A stretch of 32,644 bases of DNA from Leptospira ilyithenensis (GTDB lineage: Bacteria; Spirochaetota; Leptospiria; Leptospirales; Leptospiraceae): positions 1-32,644 of the forward strand of contig NZ_RQHV01000048.1 in assembly GCF_004771005.1 (NCBI RefSeq), given 5' to 3'. The position numbers and the translations under genes were made by a program. This document shows, one piece after another, positions 1-8,003 of the stretch. Under the pieces are notes generated by a model. That model ran no database searches. It saw only the letters and a list, made by a program, of their open reading frames with translations, and was not told the DNA's origin. Positions within the stretch are counted from its first letter, which is position 1. Each line of letters starts with the position of its first letter.

Positions 1-107
1 TTGCTCGTTTTCCATAACAACAGATCACTAAATGCTATACCACGTACAAGAACTTTATGGGTAACGGGATGGTTTCCTCCCGCCACCCAATGCGCTCCTT
101 TTACCAT
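1..107 (-). CDS. Partial short reading frame, HPVTHK-motif family (5' end only)
   Basis: An ATG at 107-105 (minus strand) follows an AAGGAAAGG ribosome-binding-like stretch, and the frame stays open for 35 codons to the window edge. The peptide starts MVKGAHWVAGGNHPVTHK. The GG..HPVTHK part also occurs, inverted, at the end of the frame at 32453-32593. I do not recognise a family. Either this is the start of a real small or longer gene continuing outside the window, or it is a dispersed repeat that happens to be open. The good ribosome-binding site favours translation; the repeated nature argues for caution. Confidence 0.3.
   Translation of the reverse strand, partial: MVKGAHWVAGGNHPVTHKVLVRGIAFSDLLLWKTS
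55..92 (-). repeat. Left copy of an inverted dispersed repeat
   Basis: An 18-base identical core (TTATGGGTAACGGGATGG on the plus strand, 55-72), plus CACCCAATG further in, recurs as the reverse complement at 32553-32589 with a slightly different middle. In both places one reading frame through the core encodes HPVTHK, and the two copies point outward from the window. A dispersed repeat family is the simplest reading; two copies do not prove mobility. Confidence 0.6.
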
Positions 108-205
108 ATCACCTTTCCTTTGTAAAGCGAAGTGTTCGGCTCAAAGAATTTTCTTCAAATAAGTTCGCCTTTTTGCCTAATGGGCGCTTCGAATGGAACT
201 TAATA

Positions 206-221
206 TGTGGTACCTACCACA
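206..221. repeat. Perfect inverted repeat with 7-bp arms
   Basis: TGTGGTA, a CC spacer, then TACCACA form a 16-bp near-continuous palindrome in the 157-bp gap between the short frame at 1-107 and the gene ending at 265. No T-run follows on either strand, so an operator or part of a repeat element is more likely than a terminator. Confidence 0.5.
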
Positions 222-229
222 GCACGACC

Positions 230-255
230 GCGCTCTTCGCTGCGATCGCTAGCGC
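230..255. repeat. GC-rich nested palindrome after the 265-900 gene
   Basis: GCGCT at 230-234 pairs with AGCGC at 251-255. Inside, CGCT-GCGATCGC-T-AGCG is a palindrome interrupted by one unpaired base. It lies 10-35 bp beyond the stop codon of the minus-strand gene ending at 265, the place of a terminator or REP-like element. There is no clear U-tract, so intrinsic termination is doubtful. The hairpin at 32262-32289 at the other window end also carries a one-base bulge. Confidence 0.45.
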
Positions 256-264
256 AGGCAATCT

Positions 265-900
265 TTACAAATTTTCGGGAATGACTTTTTCGTGCAGATC
301 CGCGTAAATTTTTTCCAATCTTTCCCATTCAGTGGAAGCCTTACCCAAACCATATAACTTCAGATAGGCGTCTTTTGCGGACAGTCCTGCGGATAAGTAT
401 TCCTTATAAAGAACCAAAGCTATTTTAAACTGAAGATTGAAATTGAAAACATCGAAGACGCGGTCGATTTTAGCACCGGCTTTTTTCTCCAAGTTTGCCA
501 CTTGAAATTCGGGAAGACCCAGAATTCCATGTCCTGATTTGGAGTCAGAGCGAAGATCGGATCTGGTCTTTGCCCAAACATATAAAAAAAGATCACTGTC
601 TGGAATATGACCGCCTAACTTAGTGCCATCAGGCAATTGCAGTCTTTGGCCCGAACGAACCACTGCATGTGTGAATTCTTTTTTTTCCCGAAGACTCAAG
701 TTAGAATTTTTTTCTTCTTCCGTTAAAAAATAAAGGACCCTTTCTTTTTTACTTAGGCTTTCTTTCGGAAAAAACTGACTCAGATCTCTTGAAAAACGAG
801 TATTCGCCTCTCTACCTGCTAAGAAAACCAGTAGAAAAGGAAAAATGAAAAGTCCCCAGTATTTGTATTTTAAGATTCGTTTCACTTTCCCTATAATCAT
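265..900 (-). CDS. Membrane-anchored protein with a lytic-transglycosylase-like C-terminal region lacking the catalytic Glu
   Basis: The product is 211 aa with a basic N-terminus and one hydrophobic segment at about residues 14-29, suggesting an inner-membrane anchor with the rest in the periplasm. Residues 104-187 follow the soluble lytic transglycosylase (SLT) pattern: a serine- and glycine-rich turn reading SKSGHGILGLP (120-130), a downstream helical stretch, then AYLKLYGLG (178-186) where SLT proteins have a tyrosine/Asn/Gly motif. The Glu that SLT enzymes place just before the first motif is not seen; that stretch reads VWAKTRSDLRSDS. Peptidoglycan binding without cleavage is a guess. 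The ATG lacks a Shine-Dalgarno sequence, and the 5' end overlaps the divergent gene by 56 bp, so a later start such as the GTG at codon 6 is possible. Confidence 0.5.
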   Translation of the reverse strand: MIIGKVKRILKYKYWGLFIFPFLLVFLAGREANTRFSRDLSQFFPKESLSKKERVLYFLTEEEKNSNLSLREKKEFTHAVVRSGQRLQLPDGTKLGGHIPDSDLFLYVWAKTRSDLRSDSKSGHGILGLPEFQVANLEKKAGAKIDRVFDVFNFNLQFKIALVLYKEYLSAGLSAKDAYLKLYGLGKASTEWERLEKIYADLHEKVIPENL

Positions 901-2284
901 CGGCGCAAGTTTATTTCTTCTATTTTCTTTTTCTACGAAACTGTTTTCCGAATCCTATTCAGGTTACCTATGGGATGACTACAAAGCCCAAACCGACTGG
1001 GGACGGGTAAAAGTCAGATCCCTCACTCGGCTCGAAGAATCAAAATCGGATCGGGAAGACGGCTTTGGTTTTTATCATAAGATTTTCGGTGCGGGGGTAT
1101 TTCGTTCTCAGAAAGGAGGAGAAAATAAAGACCAAGCAGGCAAATACCTCGGTGCCATCACGGGGAATCCCCAATTCGGATTTTATTACCAATCCGGAAA
1201 CAGCTTTCTATCAATGACCTTGGCTCCCAGGGTAATCGCATCCGAGTCCAAACTCGTGGAAGAAAGAAGAAGCTCCGTTTGGGATGCGGAAGGCCTCGTT
1301 TCCATGGGGACAACCGTACAAAATGTTCGGGTCAGTCTTGAAGGTGGAAGGGGTTGGCAAAGACTCGATGGATTCGGGTTCTTATTTAACGGAATGGCAA
1401 ACTACGGCCAAATCCAATTGGCGAAAAATGAAATTGTTTCTCTTTCTCTAATTTCCCTTAGAATGAAACCCGAGGAAGAATCTTTCAACCCGAAGGCATG
1501 GAATTACCAAAGAAAGGAAATCTGGGGAGGAGCGATCCGATCTAACGATCTGTTATTTTGGGAAAACTTGCAATTCTTCGGTTACGTATATAGAGAACCG
1601 AAACTTGTTACCTCGGACAATCAGCTTACACCCACTTCCACTTTCGGTGCTTTTCTTTATACTGGCCTGGAATTTCGGTCTAAAAATTTCTGGGAAAACA
1701 CCTCGGTTGATTTATCGGTTATCCGCCTAACGGGAAGTAGAAAATTCAAATCCTATCCCTGGGAAGAATCGGAACAATCTACAAATTCCATTTTAGCATA
1801 TTCATCCTTACACGGAGAATTCCGAAAGATTCTAATGTCTTTGTCGGGGCTTTACACAAAAAAAGACAAAAAGGAAAGATCCGACTCGGAAAGCAACGGT
1901 TATGCGGCACCCCTTGCGGAACCGAGAGTCATGGGAGGATATTCTTCTTTTCTACTCTATGAGTCGGTATCACTCACCAACGATCGCGTGTTTTACGATA
2001 TTTTTGACAAAAGCACACCTGGCTTCGAAAACAAAGGCATCCGAATCATAGGAATCCAGTCTGGTTATCAATTTTATCCCTTTTTACGTGGTGACGTTTT
2101 TATCAATCGCTCTTATTCCGAGATTGGAAAAGGAACTGAAATCATTCTAAAAACAACTTCTAATTTGGAACAATGGCTTAATGGATTTATCTCAGCTTCT
2201 GTGGCTTATGCGAAGGTGGAACAAAACGGAGAAAACGATAGGGAATTTTTTCGAATCTATTTATCTTCCGGTTTTCAATTTTAA
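845..2284 (+). CDS. Predicted outer-membrane beta-barrel protein
   Basis: The protein has 479 aa. The N-terminus is a signal peptide: basic residues in the first 12, a hydrophobic core at about 15-33, and probable cleavage near FSES. The rest is rich in aromatic and alternating polar/hydrophobic stretches typical of membrane beta-strands, and it ends in FRIYLSSGFQF, a C-terminal aromatic residue of the kind recognised by the BAM complex. Substrate and family are unknown to me. The ATG follows AAAGGAAAA, a good ribosome-binding site, which supports this start although it lies inside the divergent gene. The 3' end overlaps the convergent regulator by 4 bp. Confidence 0.6.
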   Translation: MKSPQYLYFKIRFTFPIIIGASLFLLFSFSTKLFSESYSGYLWDDYKAQTDWGRVKVRSLTRLEESKSDREDGFGFYHKIFGAGVFRSQKGGENKDQAGKYLGAITGNPQFGFYYQSGNSFLSMTLAPRVIASESKLVEERRSSVWDAEGLVSMGTTVQNVRVSLEGGRGWQRLDGFGFLFNGMANYGQIQLAKNEIVSLSLISLRMKPEEESFNPKAWNYQRKEIWGGAIRSNDLLFWENLQFFGYVYREPKLVTSDNQLTPTSTFGAFLYTGLEFRSKNFWENTSVDLSVIRLTGSRKFKSYPWEESEQSTNSILAYSSLHGEFRKILMSLSGLYTKKDKKERSDSESNGYAAPLAEPRVMGGYSSFLLYESVSLTNDRVFYDIFDKSTPGFENKGIRIIGIQSGYQFYPFLRGDVFINRSYSEIGKGTEIILKTTSNLEQWLNGFISASVAYAKVEQNGENDREFFRIYLSSGFQF

Positions 2285-3168
2285 TAAGTCCATTCCTTGA
2301 AAACGCGAACTATATTTCCCTTTTCATTATAATAAATTTCATCAATATTCATCTTGGTAAGAAAGATTCCGCGTCCGCTCAGTAAATTGGCCCCCGGATT
2401 TTGGATCGGATCCGGTACTTCGGCCAATACAAATCCTTCACCTTGGTCTTCAATCGTGACCGTAACACCCTTTTCCGTCACCTTTGTCGAAACGGTTATC
2501 AATTTTCCATAATTGCAACTGGCGCAACGTTCTTCTACAAATTGGAAATAGTCCTTTCCCGATTCCAGAAAAGTCTGTTTTTCCTTATAAGTAATACCGG
2601 CTGCTCCGTGTTCAATGGCATTCGAAAGAAGTTCGTAAAAAACCACTTTCAGTGAGAGCAGATCGTCTTCCTGAATATTCGGATTTGCAACAACTTGCTG
2701 CACAAGGAGTGCCACATATTTATTTATATTTCTGATTTTAGGCAAAAGGGAAATTTTATATTCCCCTTCATTGAACATGGCATCGCCGGATTTGTAGAGA
2801 GCGACCGTATCCAAATCCGCGTTTTCAAATTTTTTAATTCGAAGACGAAGAGATTCCATCTTGAAAGGTTTAAGAAAAAAATCAACCGCACCTAAGCGGA
2901 ATACGTCGATTGCAATTTGAATATCACTGTCCCCTGTAATTACTACAAATGGGGTATAAATTTCTTTAACTCTTAATTTTTCTATAAACTGAATACCATT
3001 TAACTTCGGCAAGCTGATATCCGAAATGATCAAATCAAAATGAGAACCGAGTGCAATATTGAGAGCCTCTTCCCCGTTGGAAGCAAGCCATACTTCATAA
3101 TCGCGTTTAAAATATTCGGAAAAAAGATCTCGAATGTTTTCTTCATCGTCTACAAAAAGGATCTTCAT
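2281..3168 (-). CDS. Response-regulator receiver fused to an RsbW/HATPase-type domain
   Basis: The product is 295 aa. Residues 1-115 form a CheY-like receiver: acidic pair D7-D8, phospho-acceptor D50, T78 and K100, all intact. After a linker, residues 165-292 form a histidine-kinase-like ATPase domain of the anti-sigma/serine-kinase type: N-box ELLSNAIEHG (179-188), DQGEGF (241-246) and GRGIFL (265-270). There is no HisKA dimerisation helix with a phosphorylatable His, so a protein-serine kinase or ATP-binding switch is more likely than a sensor kinase. An insert between N-box and G1 box contains CASCNYG (215-221), a CxxC pair unusual for this fold. It could control a STAS/anti-sigma partner-switching module such as the SpoIIE phosphatase at 26841-29210; that link is inference. 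Confidence 0.85.
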   Translation of the reverse strand: MKILFVDDEENIRDLFSEYFKRDYEVWLASNGEEALNIALGSHFDLIISDISLPKLNGIQFIEKLRVKEIYTPFVVITGDSDIQIAIDVFRLGAVDFFLKPFKMESLRLRIKKFENADLDTVALYKSGDAMFNEGEYKISLLPKIRNINKYVALLVQQVVANPNIQEDDLLSLKVVFYELLSNAIEHGAAGITYKEKQTFLESGKDYFQFVEERCASCNYGKLITVSTKVTEKGVTVTIEDQGEGFVLAEVPDPIQNPGANLLSGRGIFLTKMNIDEIYYNEKGNIVRVFKEWTY

Positions 3169-3241
3169 TTTGGGCTCTTGACCGGCTCTCTATTGATGCC
3201 CATTTTCATAATTATGCAAAAATTATTTTTATGAGATCGGA

Positions 3242-4606
3242 TTATTCTTCTAAATTTTGAACTTTTCCGATCTTGTAGGTAGATTGCAATTCCGACTGAA
3301 GCATCTGAATATCTTTTCTCGTAAAAACTGCTATCTTACCGCCTGAAAATTCAAACGCAAAATAACCGGTATCATCTTTATCAAGTTTCGCCTTCAACTG
3401 ATTGAGTGAGGTGACTCTCGCCCCGTTTACCGTTTCTAAAATCAAATCTTGGAAATCCTGATAGCCTACATTTCCTTCCAAAGGAAATACTCTACTTAAA
3501 ATCACGATCCTTTCCCGTAAAGGGTGCGTTTTCTTTTGATAAAAATCGATTAGGTATAAAAGTTTTTTCTCCGATTTCACCCGATATTCGTTACCAAACT
3601 CCTTCAAGTAGGAACCCGTAAGCTCCGTAAAGAAAAAGCCTCCCGCAATCAAGTAAGTCGGTTTGCGATCCGGCGCTTGCTCGGGGATTAGAAAACCGTC
3701 TGTTTTGAAAGGGGCAAGTTTATAGGAAATAGTTTGTTTGGTATGATTTCGATATAGAGTTAGATCGACAGTGGTGCCTGTTTTTTTCAAGTTCCCTTGG
3801 GAGTCCCTCAGAATCAGATCCATCACACGGTCGTAACGATCCCAATCGTTCAATGAGCTTAAAGAATTCCCGCCGATCGACAAAACCAAATCTCCGGGAA
3901 ACAGACTATAAGCCGGACCAACCCCGGGAAAGGATTCGGAAACCAAAACACTTCGTCCCGTATCTCTTGCATAATATTCTTTTTCAGAAGGAGTGAGCTG
4001 AACATCAAAAATCCACCCGGGATGGGGAAAAGAGCGGATGGAACCTGTTTCGTTTAAAAAATATCTTACGTATTCCGTAGGGATTAAAAAATCAAGATAC
4101 GTTATGCCGCATAACGTAGATTTGCTGAAAGAAAAATTGGGATCTTCTCCCTCTTTTTTTTCCAATAAATAGGTTTTGATAGGTGTTTTGGAAAAAGGAA
4201 GCTGAACATATCTGGACTTTCCTGTGGGGCAAAGTTTTTTTACCGATTTTTCCTCTAAAGAAACGGCATGGATTAATTTTTCCCCTTCGAACGCCTGTAA
4301 GAGGGTAAAACCGGTTTCAGGATCATAAGCTTCCACTTTCAGTTTAGGCGTGGAAAAATCAAGAGAGTCAAATTCAGCGAACAAAGGTTTTTGTTGGGAA
4401 AGAGTCACTGTAAAAAACAAACCCTTTCCTACATGGATTGCTTTTCCCCTTTTGGAAAACGGTTCACCCACAATCCAAGGATTTTGGTGGCTGATCTTTT
4501 GAAACACCACCTGCACATCAATCGAATTCACATCTTCAATATTTCCCGCAGTGAGTGCAAAAACACCTGCAATATATAGAATGAATATCAGGAACTTATT
4601 CTTCAT
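3242..4606 (-). CDS. Deg/HtrA-family pseudoprotease with two PDZ domains
   Basis: I chose the ATG at 4606 (454 aa): GGAG precedes it by 6 bases, a signal peptide (MKNKFLIFILYIAGVFALTAG) begins there, and it overlaps the upstream protease gene by 11 bp, implying translational coupling. Residues 50-185 align by eye with the protease domain of the neighbour, but TNAHVV is replaced by TVTLSQ (66-71), the catalytic Asp region reads YDPETGFTLL (94-103), and the GNSGGP segment is missing (STLCGITYLDF, 163-173). PDZ1 covers about 190-298. The C-terminal 366-431 resembles the second PDZ of plant Deg2/Deg9-type proteases (NVGYQDF, then VNG). It is probably a non-catalytic periplasmic partner or substrate-binding subunit of the adjacent protease. 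Confidence 0.7.
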   Translation of the reverse strand: MKNKFLIFILYIAGVFALTAGNIEDVNSIDVQVVFQKISHQNPWIVGEPFSKRGKAIHVGKGLFFTVTLSQQKPLFAEFDSLDFSTPKLKVEAYDPETGFTLLQAFEGEKLIHAVSLEEKSVKKLCPTGKSRYVQLPFSKTPIKTYLLEKKEGEDPNFSFSKSTLCGITYLDFLIPTEYVRYFLNETGSIRSFPHPGWIFDVQLTPSEKEYYARDTGRSVLVSESFPGVGPAYSLFPGDLVLSIGGNSLSSLNDWDRYDRVMDLILRDSQGNLKKTGTTVDLTLYRNHTKQTISYKLAPFKTDGFLIPEQAPDRKPTYLIAGGFFFTELTGSYLKEFGNEYRVKSEKKLLYLIDFYQKKTHPLRERIVILSRVFPLEGNVGYQDFQDLILETVNGARVTSLNQLKAKLDKDDTGYFAFEFSGGKIAVFTRKDIQMLQSELQSTYKIGKVQNLEE

Positions 4607-6056
4607 AACCAGCTCCGTATCTTTTTTTAACGCGAACATTGATTCCATTGACGGACTGGGAATTTAAAATGATGGGAAGATCCATTCCTCTAAATCGCAA
4701 TGCAATAAAACTTTTTGCGTTTTCCTTCCAAATTTTTTTCAAATCATTCAAATCTTTCGGAACAATCCCGTTGAGAGATTCCAAAACTTTGAATTTATAC
4801 TTTTTGTATTTTGCAGTTTCCGGATCTTCAAAAATAAAACTAAGCACAATATCCCGATTCGTATAACGATAAAGTATATCTTGAATGAAATAGCTGTAAT
4901 GGTATTTTAAAGAGCTATCCAAATCACCGTCTTCCGAATTGAAAAAAGATCGGGATACCGGTTGAAAAACAAGACCAGCTTCCTGAAGATAATTATCAGT
5001 GACCTCCCGATACAGATCCAAGGAAAAGTTTTTCTGCAAAGTTGCTTCGGCCTGATATTTTTTTCCGGAGCGATACAGTTCGAAAGAGATTTTATTTCCC
5101 AAGTGTTTGCTTTCAATGTAATCCACCAAAGGAACCATAACTCCTTGTTGTTTCAGTTCTCCGTCCGCAGTTACGGGCAAACCGTCCAAAGAAACCAAAA
5201 AGTCCTTTTCTTTCAAAGTATTGGAAAAAGTAGAATTGGGATAAACACGATTCAGAAAGATCCCCGACTCTTCCGTCGGAATCCTTAACACTTGTTTTAG
5301 GGAAACGGGAGATCCGTTTTGAAAAGTAAATCCTAAGCTGGGAAATCCGTCGTATTTTCCATCAATCACATCGGTTAAAAAATGTTGAATGATATCATTC
5401 GGAATCAAATAAGCGACTTCTCTTCCTACTTTACTGATCTGAAAAACCAAACCGACCACTTTGCCGTTTTGGACCGCAGGCCCGCCTGAATTTCCGGGAA
5501 GGATGTTGGAATTTATTTTAATTACGTTTCTGAAATCAAGACCGCTGAAACTATAACGGTTTTTTTCCAACCGCAAGACCGAGCCTTTTTCTACCGTCAG
5601 ATTTTCCTGACCATTGGGATAACCTAACACCAGTAAATCCGATCCCAGCGCGGGATAGGCCTCTGCAAAACTCAAGGAACCTGTGTTTTCCGCAAACCCC
5701 TGTTCCATTACCTCAAGTAAAGCAAGATCGCAATCATAGCCGATAAATTTCACTTCGGCGGAGTATTCTTTTTTACCCGCACCGGTTCGAACAGTGATTC
5801 TTTTTGCATCCATCACCACATGTGCGTTCGTAAGAATCGTATTCTTCGAAATGACAATCCCAGACCCGAGACCTGTACTTAGATTTTTTTTCATCCAAGG
5901 TTGGATTTTGTTTTCCGTCGAAAATCCCTCGCTTCGAATAAACACAACAGATCGAAATATCGTATCTACGCTCGGACTTTCCTGTGCGGACAACCCCGCA
6001 AAAACGGAAAGATAACTGAAAAATAAAACAAAATGAATTGAAAACGACTTATTCAT
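4596..6056 (-). CDS. Deg/HtrA-type periplasmic serine protease
   Basis: The protein has 486 aa. A signal peptide (1-24, ending GLSA) is followed by a trypsin-like domain with an intact triad: H79 in LTNAHVV, D110 in DCDLALL, S190 in LPGNSGGP. PDZ1 lies at about 240-345, and a second PDZ-like region at about 395-470 contains LNGIVPKDLNDL, as in Deg2/Deg9-type enzymes. Such proteases degrade or refold misfolded envelope proteins. The start overlaps the upstream gene by 8 bp and the stop overlaps the downstream pseudoprotease by 11 bp, so the three form one operon. The family is secure; the exact orthologue is not, so no symbol is given. Confidence 0.88.
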   Translation of the reverse strand: MNKSFSIHFVLFFSYLSVFAGLSAQESPSVDTIFRSVVFIRSEGFSTENKIQPWMKKNLSTGLGSGIVISKNTILTNAHVVMDAKRITVRTGAGKKEYSAEVKFIGYDCDLALLEVMEQGFAENTGSLSFAEAYPALGSDLLVLGYPNGQENLTVEKGSVLRLEKNRYSFSGLDFRNVIKINSNILPGNSGGPAVQNGKVVGLVFQISKVGREVAYLIPNDIIQHFLTDVIDGKYDGFPSLGFTFQNGSPVSLKQVLRIPTEESGIFLNRVYPNSTFSNTLKEKDFLVSLDGLPVTADGELKQQGVMVPLVDYIESKHLGNKISFELYRSGKKYQAEATLQKNFSLDLYREVTDNYLQEAGLVFQPVSRSFFNSEDGDLDSSLKYHYSYFIQDILYRYTNRDIVLSFIFEDPETAKYKKYKFKVLESLNGIVPKDLNDLKKIWKENAKSFIALRFRGMDLPIILNSQSVNGINVRVKKRYGAGYEE

Positions 6057-6924
6057 AATAAAGTTTGAATTCCTCCCAGAACGCCTGTTCGTTGGTAATC
6101 TTTCTCATACGAAGTTTGGCATAAAATCTGTCTCCCTTTTCAGGCAATCGGGAGATTTGATCGGAAACAATCAATCTGCCTTCGCTATTTCCGGGAATAC
6201 GGGCAAGTGCATAAGGAGTATCTTTCACACAAGAGATTTGAAATACGTAAGAGATGGTCTTATCCCAATAAAAGCTTTCATCTTTTTCCAAAAACACGAG
6301 CGGGCAAGACTCATCAAAAAAAACTTCCAAATTGCTGGGGGCCTCCCTTCTACGGTTTTTGTCATAAGCGATAGAGCGGAAATAAATAAGATTCGGGTTT
6401 TTTAATTCACGATAGATTTCTTTTTTCTCGGACTTTCTCGTAAAAGGAGAACGGATGTACCGAAACTCCGTATCATCTTTGTTATTCGAAACAGAGGCAG
6501 TTTCAAATTTAGTATCTCCAAGCGAAATCTCAATATAGTTCTTAGTTCCTATTTTATGAATCCCTATCAAACGAAAATGGCCTTCCGGTATTTGTCCTTT
6601 TCTGGATGAATGAGAAAAATGAATCAATCCCTCTTTGGGCTTTCCACCGCAAGAAATGGAAAAATATTTTACTGTACCGAAACTTTGAGTCAAAACCAGA
6701 CTGCATCCGTTCTCGTCAGCTTTTGCAAAAAGATGTTTTTTATTTATCGAATGTTTGACTAAAGGATGTTTTTCTTTTTTATCTTCTTCGCCCAGACTTT
6801 CATATAACTTGCTTAAGTTGATTTTGAGGGAGTTGGGAATAACTTCTCCCGATTTTAAATCGTATTGAACGATAAAAATAAGTAAAAAAAGCAACTTCAG
6901 TATCTTAGGAGAAATCGGATTCAT
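6049..6924 (-). CDS. Exported protein of unknown function, first gene of the Deg-type operon
   Basis: I chose the ATG at 6924 (291 aa) because a signal-peptide-like N-terminus (MNPISPKILKLLFLLIFIV) begins exactly there. A TTG start 21 bp upstream would add seven residues in front of it. Neither has a clear Shine-Dalgarno sequence. The mature part is about 265 aa, charged and without further membrane segments, with four cysteines that could form disulfides in the periplasm. I recognise no domain. It overlaps the protease gene by 8 bp, so it is likely co-expressed with, and may act alongside, the protease/pseudoprotease pair. Confidence 0.65.
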   Translation of the reverse strand: MNPISPKILKLLFLLIFIVQYDLKSGEVIPNSLKINLSKLYESLGEEDKKEKHPLVKHSINKKHLFAKADENGCSLVLTQSFGTVKYFSISCGGKPKEGLIHFSHSSRKGQIPEGHFRLIGIHKIGTKNYIEISLGDTKFETASVSNNKDDTEFRYIRSPFTRKSEKKEIYRELKNPNLIYFRSIAYDKNRRREAPSNLEVFFDESCPLVFLEKDESFYWDKTISYVFQISCVKDTPYALARIPGNSEGRLIVSDQISRLPEKGDRFYAKLRMRKITNEQAFWEEFKLYYE

Positions 6925-7092
6925 ATTGGACCAGGTAGTATTCAATATCGGAGGATCGCCCCCCTAGAATTGAAGATCTGGTTCCGATTTCTTTTTGAAT
7001 TATGTCTCACAAGAAAAACGATTTTGTTTTTTGGTTTTCAGGCTTTCAAAAAACAGAGGGGGGGAAAGTAATGTACCGATAAGGAGATTTTT

Positions 7093-7941
7093 TTGAACTG
7101 GAGCTTTCTTAAAACAGAGGTTGAAGCGGGTGATTTTCTAATCGATTGCAGGTCCCAAACTGCATATGAAGAAGAAACTCTAGATGGAGCCTTTTATTTC
7201 CCATTTATCAAAAAGGCATTTGGTTCTGACCCGGAATCACAAAAGAAACTCTATGGGCCTATGCTTGCGGTTACGCAGGAAATCCAAAAATCAAAAAAAA
7301 CAAGAGTGCTTGTCTTCGATGAAGGTATGGGTATGTTTTCTTCCCGGATGGTTTTCCTCCTTCGCGGAATGGGCATCAAAGAAAGTTACGTTCTCTCCAA
7401 AAAATGGCCATTCGACGGAAATAAAAAACCAGGCACATTGAAATTGGAATTTACTCCTTCCGATAAAACCAAACCTATCGAAGGCGTTGTAGACAAAGCC
7501 TTTATGGAAAAAAATCTTACCAAGTTGCAAATCTTCGATGCTCGTACAATGGATGAGTATGAAGGCAGGCTTCCCCGCCTAACCGCTCCTGAAGAAGGAA
7601 CTCTTTGCGGACGCCTTCCTGGTGCATTCCTTTGGGACTGGCGCAATCTATACGATGCAGAAGCAAATTTGATTGATCGTTCTTTATTTAAAAAACGCCT
7701 GAATGGTTTTCCTTTTATGCCGGAGCGACCTACAGTGATTTACGATTACAATGGAGCTCGTTCCTGTTTACTTGCATTGATGTTACAGGAAGCAGGTTAT
7801 ATCGACATCAGCACTTACCAAGGTTCTTGGTTTGAGTGGAGAAAATCCAGCTTACCGAAACAAGCGGTATCCATGTTCGGCCAAAAAACTGCCACAGCAG
7901 CCGCACCTCGCGTAGGTGGAGTCGATCGCAAGAAAGTATAA
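7093..7941 (+). CDS. Two-domain rhodanese-like protein lacking the catalytic cysteine
   Basis: The 282-aa product starts at a TTG, supported by AAGGAG at 7081-7086, 6 bases upstream; no nearby ATG fits. It has the tandem rhodanese layout of thiosulfate and 3-mercaptopyruvate sulfurtransferases: [10 protein letters not shown] (18-27) and [11 protein letters not shown] (75-85) in domain 1; [11 protein letters not shown] (148-158), GRLPGAF and YQGSWFEWR (242-250) in domain 2. The active-site loop, normally Cys-x-x-Gly-x-(Arg/Thr), reads YDYNGARSC (217-225): an Asp stands where the persulfide-forming Cys should be. C225, seven residues later, is an unlikely substitute. Normal sulfurtransferase activity is therefore doubtful. 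It is probably transcribed with the next two genes. Confidence 0.75.
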   Translation: MNWSFLKTEVEAGDFLIDCRSQTAYEEETLDGAFYFPFIKKAFGSDPESQKKLYGPMLAVTQEIQKSKKTRVLVFDEGMGMFSSRMVFLLRGMGIKESYVLSKKWPFDGNKKPGTLKLEFTPSDKTKPIEGVVDKAFMEKNLTKLQIFDARTMDEYEGRLPRLTAPEEGTLCGRLPGAFLWDWRNLYDAEANLIDRSLFKKRLNGFPFMPERPTVIYDYNGARSCLLALMLQEAGYIDISTYQGSWFEWRKSSLPKQAVSMFGQKTATAAAPRVGGVDRKKV

Positions 7942-8003
7942 AAAAAGATTTACGAAATCACCAATGCCATTATGAATCAAAGGACTTTTCTCGGAGGATG
8001 TCC

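Noticed and set aside
7836..8003. A longer start for the lipoprotein gene inside the rhodanese gene
   Set aside because: It would place a clear lipoprotein signal peptide internally, and the Shine-Dalgarno sequence fits the ATG at 8004.
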